Shown here: piece by piece, positions 1 to 5,176 of the stretch
Numbering within the stretch: the first letter of the stretch is position 1
Layout of the letters: each line of letters begins with the position of its first letter
NCBI GenBank assembly: GCA_025353435.1
Contig: JANXQR010000589.1
Coordinates: 1 to 5,176 of the forward strand
Source: Acidobacteriota bacterium
GTDB lineage: Bacteria; Acidobacteriota; Terriglobia; Terriglobales; Acidobacteriaceae
Length of the DNA: 5,176 nt
Direction: 5' to 3'
The notes under the pieces: model-generated
What the model was told of the DNA's origin: nothing
Database searches by the model: none
What the model saw: only the letters and a program-made list of their open reading frames with translations
Program-made: the position numbers and the translations under genes

Positions 1-1
1 A

Positions 2-802
2 ACCCGGGATGGAAGCCGTGGCGCGGTCATTGCATACGCCGATCCGCGAGCGTACACGGACCGTCTCAACCAACTGTTCACTCCGACTGGTTGGACCCGG
101 ACCTACGAGGTTTCTACGATATCGGCCGTCACGCGCATGAAGAAAGACAAACTCATCCAGACGGGTAAAGTTCTGGTGACATGCACGCTCACGATTACTG
201 GATTGGGTTGCCATGCCGGCAGTGGTGAGGACTGGGCAGATGAGGCAAATGCCATGACAACGGCGGAAGCGCAAGCGTTCAAACGGGCCGCCAGTTGTTA
301 CGGCCTGGGGCGTTACCTTTACAACCTCGCCGAGATGTGGGTCCCGCTCAATGAGCACCGGCAGCCATTCGAATTCCCGTCCCTCCCGCCATGGGCGCTG
401 CCCAAAGCGGGTGCCCGAGGCAAGAGCCATCCCGCATCCGGCCCGCACCCCGCGGCAGTCCAACGGGGGCCCATCGATCAGAAAATCACGGGCAAGATCG
501 AAGGCTTTCGGCGCATTCTCGGCGATCCAATTTACGGAGAGATATTGTGGCGTGTCGCGCGAACGCAGAAGGCGAACGCCATCCCCAACGCGCAGCTGCA
601 GACGAATGTCGCGGAGGCGATGGAACGTGCCGCACGGGGAATCCGCAAGGCGCACTCTTTGGCCGAGTCGATCGGCGATACGCAATTCGTCTCCGTGCTT
701 GATCAGCTGCACATCGGGTCGATGACAACAATCCGTAATCTCGAAGCACTCAAGCATCTGGTTTCGGAACTCGAAGGACTGGCCGGGCAACCTGCCGCCT
801 GA
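2..802 (+). CDS. Rad52/Rad22-family single-strand DNA annealing protein (5' end outside window)
   Basis: The reading frame is open from base 2 with no stop until TGA at 800-802, so the gene starts upstream of the window and 266 residues are visible. The ATG at 137 is internal: the residues before it continue the fold (GAVIAYADPRAYTDRLN..., then a TGWTRTYEV strand). Visible residues 31-70 are beta-strand rich. Residues 86-107 (TTAEAQAFKRAASCYGLGRYLY) match the hallmark helix of the Rad52/Rad22 double-strand-repair family: a conserved KRA followed by Y/F-G-x-G and LY. Proteins of this family form rings that bind ssDNA and anneal complementary strands; in bacteria they are mostly phage or mobile-element recombination proteins. 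After a Pro-rich linker (about 115-160) comes a helical tail of about 100 residues that I do not recognise; such tails often carry partner-binding sites. The family call is confident. The recombination role is inferred from the family. Confidence 0.85.
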   Translation, partial: TRDGSRGAVIAYADPRAYTDRLNQLFTPTGWTRTYEVSTISAVTRMKKDKLIQTGKVLVTCTLTITGLGCHAGSGEDWADEANAMTTAEAQAFKRAASCYGLGRYLYNLAEMWVPLNEHRQPFEFPSLPPWALPKAGARGKSHPASGPHPAAVQRGPIDQKITGKIEGFRRILGDPIYGEILWRVARTQKANAIPNAQLQTNVAEAMERAARGIRKAHSLAESIGDTQFVSVLDQLHIGSMTTIRNLEALKHLVSELEGLAGQPAA

Positions 803-858
803 ACGTCGAGAAGTCGTGCATTACCTCTGCCCACTTGTACGGAGGCGTGTGACGCACG

Positions 859-1044
859 GTGCAGATGATTCGTCGCGCTCCGGAACCTGTCTCGGCTACT
901 TCCCGGCGGGCTGTCAGCCTCGATAACTGCAAAACGTCGCATACGGAGCAACTCCTCCGATTGACAGATGAGTTGCTGCGCCAAAGGAGCTTTGAATGGG
1001 AGCTGAAAACGAACGTAACCCAACATTCGTTGAATGGGTCCTGA
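859..1044 (+). CDS. Doubtful small ORF, 61 residues
   Basis: A GTG-started frame lies in the gap after the Rad52-like gene. The best ribosome-binding-like sequence, GGAGG at 841-845, is 13 nt from GTG 859 and 19 nt from ATG 865, both poor spacings. The last 49 bases overlap the better-supported gene that starts at 996. The product (MQMIRRAPEPVS... to ...QHSLNGS) shows no motif I recognise, apart from one stretch that could form a helix (TEQLLRLTDELLRQRSFEWEL). It may be a spurious frame. The alternative is that 803-995 is simply an untranslated spacer within the operon. Confidence 0.15.
   Translation: MQMIRRAPEPVSATSRRAVSLDNCKTSHTEQLLRLTDELLRQRSFEWELKTNVTQHSLNGS
983..989 (+). promoter_or_regulatory. 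Ribosome binding site for the small gene at 996
   Basis: AAAGGAG lies 6 nt before ATG 996. An in-frame TGA at 993-995 directly precedes that ATG, so 996 is the first possible start in this frame. Together these fix the start of the gene. Confidence 0.7.
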
Positions 1045-1196
1045 CTCTGCTTGAAGAACGCTTTCCGTGGTTGGGTTCAAGGCAAGATGAGCCCGTCGGC
1101 GGCGCGGACACGGTCGATGAACTTGCCGACCTGTACAAGTCGTTGATCGAGCAACGCGACAAGGGGAGTCGCGAAAACGGTGGGCAGCAAGCGTGA
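996..1196 (+). CDS. Small acidic hypothetical protein, 66 residues
   Basis: The start is fixed by a well-spaced AAAGGAG and an in-frame stop just before the ATG. The protein is short and acidic, with two predicted amphipathic helices: residues about 9-22 (TFVEWVLTLLEERF) and 38-53 (TVDELADLYKSLIEQR). They are separated by a Gly/Pro-containing loop, and the C-terminus is polar and Gly/Gln-rich. There is no signal peptide, membrane segment or metal-binding motif. It lies between the Rad52-like gene and the zinc-ribbon gene, all on the + strand, with only 28 nt to the next start. It is therefore probably co-transcribed and may be an accessory protein of the same element. I do not recognise a family. 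Two helices in a 7 kDa protein would suit a protein-binding adaptor, but that is only a guess. Confidence 0.6.
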   Translation: MGAENERNPTFVEWVLTLLEERFPWLGSRQDEPVGGADTVDELADLYKSLIEQRDKGSRENGGQQA

Positions 1197-1224
1197 CCGG
1201 CATCGGCAGACACCTGGAGGATCT

Positions 1225-1434
1225 ATGTGCAATGTACGGATGATTCGAACGGAGCCCGGCCTTGTATCGATTCCCCTGGAGAAGGCCGTCTATTGTGAGA
1301 ACTGCACGATGGTCTCCTCTTCGGCCCGGCGGCGGTGCGGTCTCTGTGGGTCGGAGCAGATCGTTCGATTGGCTCCCCTAATCCCAGAGCCGTGGGACCC
1401 AGGTCCGATGCCAGCTCTTGCCGCGGCCGCATAG
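1225..1434 (+). CDS. Small zinc-ribbon protein, 69 residues
   Basis: ATG 1225 is chosen because GGAGG at 1216-1220 precedes it by 4 nt. A GTG at 1180 in the same frame has no well-spaced binding site and would overlap the previous gene. The product carries C24-x2-C27 and C38-x2-C41, ten residues apart (YCENC...RRCGLCGS). This is the classic spacing of a two-knuckle zinc ribbon, as in rubredoxin-like folds. A beta-rich N-terminus precedes it (MIRTEPGLVSIPLE), and a Pro/Ala-rich tail ending AAAA follows. Such miniature ribbons bind nucleic acid or act as protein-interaction modules; the specific role here is unknown. The 28-nt gap and shared strand suggest one operon with the 996 gene and perhaps the Rad52-like gene. 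The zinc-binding prediction is strong. The function is not known. Confidence 0.7.
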   Translation: MCNVRMIRTEPGLVSIPLEKAVYCENCTMVSSSARRRCGLCGSEQIVRLAPLIPEPWDPGPMPALAAAA

Positions 1435-1513
1435 CGGACGAAGGGCTTCGAGTCTCAATTTGATAGTTGGCGATTGTGCATCGAATGAACCTTCGCAAAC
1501 GTGGACTACGACC
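1435..1513. other. Convergent intergenic gap without a clear terminator
   Basis: This 79-nt gap separates the end of the zinc-ribbon gene (+) from the end of the permease gene (-), so transcription from both sides converges here. The only secondary structures I see are very short: CGAA/TTCG with a 4-nt loop at 1439-1450, and CGAT/ATCG at 1471-1483. Neither is followed by a T-tract on either strand, so no rho-independent terminator is called. Confidence 0.5.
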
Positions 1514-4165
1514 CTATTCTGTTCTCAGCGTTTGCATTGGATCGACCGATGCGGCACGACGGGCAGGAAGCAAGCAGGCCAAGGTTCCTATTATAAGCAG
1601 TACGCAGACCGCTCCCGTAGTCAGAGCAGGATCGTATGGGCTCACTTGGAAAAGAAGACTTCTCACCAGACGCATGGATGCAAACGCAAGTCCTATACCC
1701 CCAACCGCGCCCACTGCAACTGGTAACAACCCATCCCAGAGCACCAGCCGGTATGCGGTTGCACGTCGCGCTCCAAGCGCCATTCGTAATCCGATCTCAC
1801 GATTGCGCTGTACAACCGAATACGTGATCACACCATAGACCCCCAGCCCGGCTAGGAACAGCGCGCTTGCAGCGAATACAAGCAATAGGTACATCTCGAA
1901 ACGCTGATTCGCGACGGAATCCGTAATGACCCCAGCCAATGCGCGCACTTCCGGGACGGGCACTGTGCCATCGACGCTCCAGATCGTCTCTCGAATCGCA
2001 CGCGCCATTTCAGAAGGTTCCTGCCGGGTTCGAACCATGAGTCCCGCTGTACCTTCCGTGCGATACCAGTACGGAACGTAGATCAACATCGGATCGGGCT
2101 TTGCCAACGAAACGGTGCGCGCATCCCTCACGATGCCGATTACAGTGAATGGTTTCTCTTTAGCTGGGTTTCCCAAATTGAATTGCCGCCCAATTGGGTT
2201 TCTGCCAGGCCACAGAGTCTTCGCTGTCTTCTCCGAGATCAGAGCCTGATTCTTGCCCCATTCGTCCTGACTAAAAATGCGCCCTGCAACCAGCCCCAGA
2301 TGGATTGAGGAGAAATAATCGGGGCTGACCCACCGAACGTTCTCAATTGGAAGCTGCGTATCGGGACGACTGTCCCCTTGAACCCGCGCCATATCGCCCC
2401 AGTCGTCCGCTTCGAGTGGAAAGCCACTCGCAAAAGCTGCCTGTTCCACGCCAGGCAAGCGATCGACGCGATCGAGGACTGTTTTGTAAAAGGTCGCACG
2501 GTGCTGGTCGTCTTCATATGATTTCCCCGGCAACTCGACAGTAGCCGTGATGGTGCGCTCTGTGGTGAATCCTCGATCTACGGACATCAACCTTACGAGG
2601 CTTGTTGTCAACAGTCCGGTCATCAACACTAACGCGACGCTCACCGCTACTTCAATTCCCACAAGAGCGCGCCGCGCCCGACGGTTTCCCCGCGATTCTC
2701 CGGCGAGACGCGACTCACTATGTAAAACCTCGAATGGGGCTGTACGCGAGATCATAAATGCGGGCACGGCTCCTGCCAGAAGGCTCGCGATCACAGCCAG
2801 AATCAGCGCGCACCCCGCTCCCATCCAATCGACATGCAGAGGACCGCGAAAATCAAGTGCTGGCGGCAGGTATCGTTGCATGGCTGGGACCACCCCAGAG
2901 GCCAAAAGAATGCCTAACCCACCTCCAGCTACGGCCAGTACGACGATTTCGCGGATCGCCATGCGGACCATCTCGGCGCGACTAGCGCCTAAAGCCGCGG
3001 CTACTGCCATCTGCTGTCTCCGCCCGACTGCGCGTGCCAACAGGAGATTCGTTACGTTGACGCAACCCACCAGCAGCAGGCATGCGGCTGCCGCCAGCAA
3101 GATTACGAGCGGTTTTCGGTTGTTCCCGACAAGAGTATCTTGGAGCGGCGTGAGGGCCGCCGAGAGCGTAGCCTTCTCATTCGCCGGCAGACTTTCGCCG
3201 ATGGTATATTGCAGAGCATCGAGATCGCCAGTGGCGGCAGTAATCGATACCCCTTGGTTTAGCCGCCCAATTCCAAAATAATTCAGATCGCCCATCTGTT
3301 CGGCTAGCCGTTCCTTAGAGAAGGCCAGTGGCGCAATTACCTCAACGGGCCGGGATCGATCGGTTTCGCCAATAGTCGCTGACCATTGCAGCGAAGGCAC
3401 ATGGAACGAGCGCGGCATGACGCCAACGATGGTGTAAGGGGCACCATCTAGCCGAATCGTCTTGCCTAGAACTCCCGGGTTCGCGTTGAAGTGTTGGCGC
3501 CAGAGGTCGTACATCAGGACTGCTACATGCTCGTTAATTTTTTGTCCTTCGCTAACCGTGTACGGCCGTCCTAACGTGGGCTGGACTCGAAGCACCGAAA
3601 AGATCCCAGGCGTGGCCCACATCACCTCCACCTGCTGTGGACGGTCACCGCTACCAAGCGGTACAGGAAATTGTTGCAAAAGCGCCATTGAGTCGAAGCT
3701 GCGGCTGTGGCGCTGCCAGAAGGTGAAGTGATTGGCGCTCACAGGCAGAGTCGGATAGATATTGCTCCATTCAGCAACCTTCTCTTCGACGGTTACAAGC
3801 CGGTCCGCCTCGGTAAAAGGTAGCGGACGCAGCATGACATCGTAAACCAGTGTAGAGATTGCGGTGGTCGCACCGATACCGAGAGCAAGCGTCATCACCG
3901 CAACTGCAGCGAATCCAGGTGACCTTAGCAACTGCCGCAAGGCATAACGAATATCCTGCGACACGCGCTCGAAAGTCGCCCAACCCCAAGCTTCGTGGGC
4001 ATGCTCACGAATTAGCGTCGTATTGCCAAGTGCCTGCCGCGCTGCATAACGGGCTGCTTCTGGCGGTAAGCCATTTTCGCGCTGCTCTTCTTCTTCTAGT
4101 TCAAGGTCGGAACGTAGCTCCCGCTCAAGGTCCGCATCTCGCCTCCTGATTTGCCACCATCGCAT
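1514..4165 (-). CDS. ADOP-family duplicated MacB/FtsX-type ABC transporter permease
   Basis: This 883-residue inner-membrane protein is full length for the acidobacterial duplicated orphan permease family. Residues about 5-80 are the charged permease prefix domain (RRRDADLERELRSDLELEEEEQ..., PEAARYAARQALGN, ending DIRYALRQLLRSPGF). Then come two tandem MacB-like units. Unit 1 has a membrane helix at about 85-110, a periplasmic domain to about 345, and an FtsX-type core with helices at about 352-376, 403-425 and 447-470. Unit 2 has a helix at about 500-523, a periplasmic domain to about 745, and helices at about 757-781, 808-830 and 848-867. It ends with the typical PARRAASVDPMQTLR tail; REIGLRMALGARR (789-801) is the conserved coupling-loop motif. 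Relatives couple to a MacB-type ATPase, but none is encoded here, hence 'orphan'. Substrate and role are unknown; a mechanotransmission or export role is inferred from MacB. GAGGAG at 4173-4178 is 7 nt before the ATG, which lies 1 nt after the padR stop, so translation is probably coupled. Confidence 0.93.
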   Translation of the reverse strand: MRWWQIRRRDADLERELRSDLELEEEEQRENGLPPEAARYAARQALGNTTLIREHAHEAWGWATFERVSQDIRYALRQLLRSPGFAAVAVMTLALGIGATTAISTLVYDVMLRPLPFTEADRLVTVEEKVAEWSNIYPTLPVSANHFTFWQRHSRSFDSMALLQQFPVPLGSGDRPQQVEVMWATPGIFSVLRVQPTLGRPYTVSEGQKINEHVAVLMYDLWRQHFNANPGVLGKTIRLDGAPYTIVGVMPRSFHVPSLQWSATIGETDRSRPVEVIAPLAFSKERLAEQMGDLNYFGIGRLNQGVSITAATGDLDALQYTIGESLPANEKATLSAALTPLQDTLVGNNRKPLVILLAAAACLLLVGCVNVTNLLLARAVGRRQQMAVAAALGASRAEMVRMAIREIVVLAVAGGGLGILLASGVVPAMQRYLPPALDFRGPLHVDWMGAGCALILAVIASLLAGAVPAFMISRTAPFEVLHSESRLAGESRGNRRARRALVGIEVAVSVALVLMTGLLTTSLVRLMSVDRGFTTERTITATVELPGKSYEDDQHRATFYKTVLDRVDRLPGVEQAAFASGFPLEADDWGDMARVQGDSRPDTQLPIENVRWVSPDYFSSIHLGLVAGRIFSQDEWGKNQALISEKTAKTLWPGRNPIGRQFNLGNPAKEKPFTVIGIVRDARTVSLAKPDPMLIYVPYWYRTEGTAGLMVRTRQEPSEMARAIRETIWSVDGTVPVPEVRALAGVITDSVANQRFEMYLLLVFAASALFLAGLGVYGVITYSVVQRNREIGLRMALGARRATAYRLVLWDGLLPVAVGAVGGIGLAFASMRLVRSLLFQVSPYDPALTTGAVCVLLIIGTLACLLPARRAASVDPMQTLRTE

Positions 4166-4166
4166 A

Positions 4167-4523
4167 TCAGCTCTCCTCAGCGGCGGGCCACATCACGCGC
4201 GCCACCGCTTCTGTCATCTGCTTCCACTGCGATTCTTCGACCACAAGCTGCTTCCGGCCCTTTTCCGTGAGCCGGTAGTACTTGAATTCCCGGTTGCGAT
4301 CGGGGGCTGTCTCCCATCTAGAGACGATCCACCCCTTCCGTTCCAAACGGTGAAGCGCAGGATAAAGCGAGCCGTGCTGCATCTGGAGGAAGTCATCGGT
4401 GCTGCGCTGAATATGCTTGCCGATCTGGTGCCCGTGCGCAGGTCCATAGAGAAGCGTGCGCAAGATGAGCATATCCAGCGTCCCCAAGAGGAGGTTCGCA
4501 CGCTGTCGTTTCTCATTAGCCAT
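4167..4523 (-). CDS. PadR-family transcriptional regulator
   Basis: This 118-residue winged-helix protein has the length of the short PadR subfamily. Landmarks: LLLGTLDMLILRTLLYGPAHGHQI at 11-34 (helix 1 and the HG[YH]xI turn), GSLYPALHRLERKGWI at 51-66 (recognition helix, nearly identical to the family signature), wing strands KYYRLTEKGR at 81-90, and a C-terminal helix at about 91-112 used for dimerisation. PadR proteins are usually dimeric repressors that release DNA on binding a small molecule or other signal. AGAGGG at 4530-4535 lies 6 nt before the ATG. The gene is the first of a two-gene operon and ends 1 nt before the permease start; this pairing is typical of ADOP permeases. A palindrome over its own promoter suggests autorepression. 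The inducer cannot be told from the sequence. Confidence 0.94.
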   Translation of the reverse strand: MANEKRQRANLLLGTLDMLILRTLLYGPAHGHQIGKHIQRSTDDFLQMQHGSLYPALHRLERKGWIVSRWETAPDRNREFKYYRLTEKGRKQLVVEESQWKQMTEAVARVMWPAAEES

Positions 4524-4547
4524 GGTCGACCCTCTACCCCAATTACG

Positions 4548-4578
4548 AAAGCGATGGTAGACCGTCGGCTATCGCTTT
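4548..4578. promoter_or_regulatory. Candidate PadR operator, 31-bp palindrome
   Basis: The arms AAAGCGAT (4548-4555) and ATCGCTTT (4571-4578) are perfectly inverted around base 4563. Inside them, GAC (4560-4562) pairs with GTC (4564-4566), and G4557 with C4569. Overall 12 of 15 base pairs per arm are symmetric. The palindrome spans the -10 element, the spacer and most of the -35 element of the predicted padR promoter, where a bound dimer would block RNA polymerase. Assignment to this PadR is inferred from position. Confidence 0.6.
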
Positions 4579-4582
4579 TCAA
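4554..4582 (-). promoter_or_regulatory. Predicted sigma-70-type promoter of the padR-ADOP operon
   Basis: On the minus strand, -35 TTGAAA (4582-4577, 5/6 to consensus) is followed after exactly 17 nt by -10 TACCAT (4559-4554, 4/6). The predicted start is near 4547, giving a leader of about 24 nt before the padR ATG at 4523. The 31-bp palindrome overlaps almost the whole element, which supports this as the regulated promoter. Confidence 0.55.
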
Positions 4583-4691
4583 GAACTGCAGTAGACGCGG
4601 ATTGTCAGCTGATGACTTCAGGCCAAAGCGCTCGTCCAGATCAGAAACTGAAAAGCTCTCATCTAGCCCATCTTTAAGAATTCCATCCTAC
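4583..4691. other. Intergenic DNA between the padR promoter and the methyltransferase gene
   Basis: The divergent spacer between padR (-) and the methyltransferase (+) runs from 4524 to 4707; this entry is the part outside the padR promoter and the ribosome binding site. I see no convincing + strand promoter: TTGTCA at 4602-4607 has no -10 at proper spacing, and the AT-rich TTTAAGAAT near 4673 lacks a matching -35 box. A short TCAG/CTGA dyad lies at 4641-4650. No coding frame here has a plausible start. Confidence 0.4.
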
Positions 4692-4700
4692 GAGGTGAGG
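4692..4700 (+). promoter_or_regulatory. Ribosome binding site of the methyltransferase gene
   Basis: GAGGTGAGG ends 7 nt before ATG 4708. An in-frame TGA at 4696-4698 excludes any start further upstream, so this fixes the start. Confidence 0.75.
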
Positions 4701-4707
4701 TCAATCC

Positions 4708-5176
4708 ATGCGGAATGTCGCGCGCCTGAAAATGGGCTACTATCCATTACCCGAGACCGAAGGAGTGAAGCTTCGCTCTCTGTTCTCCTTCACTGGGCCG
4801 GCTTCAGTGATCGATCCCTGCGTAGGACAAGGAACTGCGCTGCATCTCGTCACCAGCGACGCAGAGGTTCGGCGCTATGGCGTCGAACTCGACGCCGAAC
4901 GCGCGCGGATCGCGAGCGCCAACGGCATCGAGACTATCCAGGGGAATGCCTTTGACGCTATTGCACGTCCCGAATCCTTCTCGCTGCTGTATCTGAATCC
5001 TCCGTATGACTCCGAGATCGGCTCCATCGCCAATCGCCGCATGGAGGCAGTGTTTCTGGAGCACACCTATCGCTGGCTCGCAATGGAAGGCGTTCTGATC
5101 CTGGTGATTCCTTTCGAGCGATTGCACGACTGCACCGGAATCCTGAGTTCCCACTTCGCCAGTCTCGCCGTCTTTC
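4708..5176 (+). CDS. DUF6094-type SAM-dependent DNA methyltransferase-like protein (3' end outside window)
   Basis: The frame opens with MRNVARLKMGYYPLPETEG and stays open to the right edge (156 codons). It shows a Rossmann methyltransferase order: motif I VIDPCVGQGTAL (34-45) for S-adenosylmethionine binding, the acidic strand-2 end YGVELD (57-62), a further strand IQGNAFD (77-83), and the catalytic N-P-P-Y at 97-100 (LLYLNPPYDSE). The last of these is characteristic of N6-adenine or N4-cytosine amino-methyltransferases. A hydrophobic strand GVLILVIPFERL (127-138) follows. The opening GYYPLP and the overall pattern resemble DUF6094 proteins, which occur mainly on plasmids and conjugative elements, often near helicase genes. 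No restriction-enzyme gene is visible, so it would be an orphan modification or element-specific methyltransferase (inference). The start is fixed by its ribosome binding site and an in-frame stop just upstream. Confidence 0.87.
   Translation, partial: MRNVARLKMGYYPLPETEGVKLRSLFSFTGPASVIDPCVGQGTALHLVTSDAEVRRYGVELDAERARIASANGIETIQGNAFDAIARPESFSLLYLNPPYDSEIGSIANRRMEAVFLEHTYRWLAMEGVLILVIPFERLHDCTGILSSHFASLAVF

Noticed and set aside
961..989. TTGACA at 961-966 as a promoter for the two small genes
   Set aside because: A perfect -35 match, but 16-18 nt downstream there is only the Shine-Dalgarno region (AAAGGAG) and no -10-like hexamer.
703..1203. - strand open frame of 166 codons
   Set aside because: Overlaps the Rad52-like 3' end and the 996 gene on the opposite strand; the Arg/Ser/Cys-rich composition indicates a shadow.
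1439..1450. CGAA/TTCG hairpin as a terminator between the convergent genes
   Set aside because: The stem is only 4 bp and no T-run follows on either strand.
1467..1838. + strand open frame crossing the convergent gap into the permease 3' end
   Set aside because: Mostly antisense to the conserved C-terminal FtsX domain of the permease, with no ribosome binding site or recognisable sequence.
2547..3281. Long + strand open frame of 244 codons opposite the permease
   Set aside because: It lies wholly antisense to a well-supported ADOP permease, has a low-complexity Arg/Ala/Ser composition typical of a shadow frame, and shows no domain.
1435..4707. Target-site duplication or inverted repeats bordering the padR-ADOP cassette
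   Set aside because: Comparing the two intergenic borders by eye gave only 6-base chance matches (for example GATTGT), with no terminal inverted repeats and no transposase gene.
4350..4955. + strand open frame of 201 codons spanning padR, the spacer and the methyltransferase start
   Set aside because: It runs antisense to padR and out of frame over the methyltransferase; the Arg/Ser-rich product has no recognisable motif.

Overview
The window most likely comes from an Acidobacteriota genome, of the Terriglobia/Acidobacteriaceae kind. The main reason is the 883-residue duplicated MacB/FtsX-type permease with an N-terminal prefix domain, paired with a PadR-type regulator. This is the 'acidobacterial duplicated orphan permease' (ADOP) arrangement, which is heavily expanded in that phylum. 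The assignment rests on gene type and general composition; no database search was run.

Left part (2-1434, + strand): the 3' end of a Rad52/Rad22-fold single-strand-annealing protein gene enters from the left edge. It is followed by two small genes in the same direction: a 66-residue acidic protein of unknown function and a 69-residue protein with a four-cysteine zinc ribbon. Right part (4708 to the edge, + strand): the first 156 codons of a DUF6094-type SAM-dependent methyltransferase with clear motif I and an NPPY catalytic motif. Rad52-like annealing proteins, orphan NPPY methyltransferases and tiny zinc-ribbon proteins are the usual passengers of large plasmids and integrative conjugative elements, so the flanks look like DNA-processing genes of a mobile or once-mobile element (inference).

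Middle (1514-4580, - strand): a compact two-gene cassette, padR followed 1 nt later by the ADOP permease, in the opposite orientation to both flanks. Upstream of padR is a sigma-70-like promoter (TTGAAA, 17-nt spacer, TACCAT) almost exactly covered by a 31-bp imperfect palindrome. This is a good candidate for an autoregulatory PadR operator. The cassette therefore looks like a self-contained regulated membrane-protein module sitting as cargo between two blocks of DNA-metabolism genes.

I see no RNA genes, CRISPR arrays, transposases or integrases. I found no convincing rho-independent terminators and no target-site duplication around the cassette. The two edge genes are incomplete only because the window ends.
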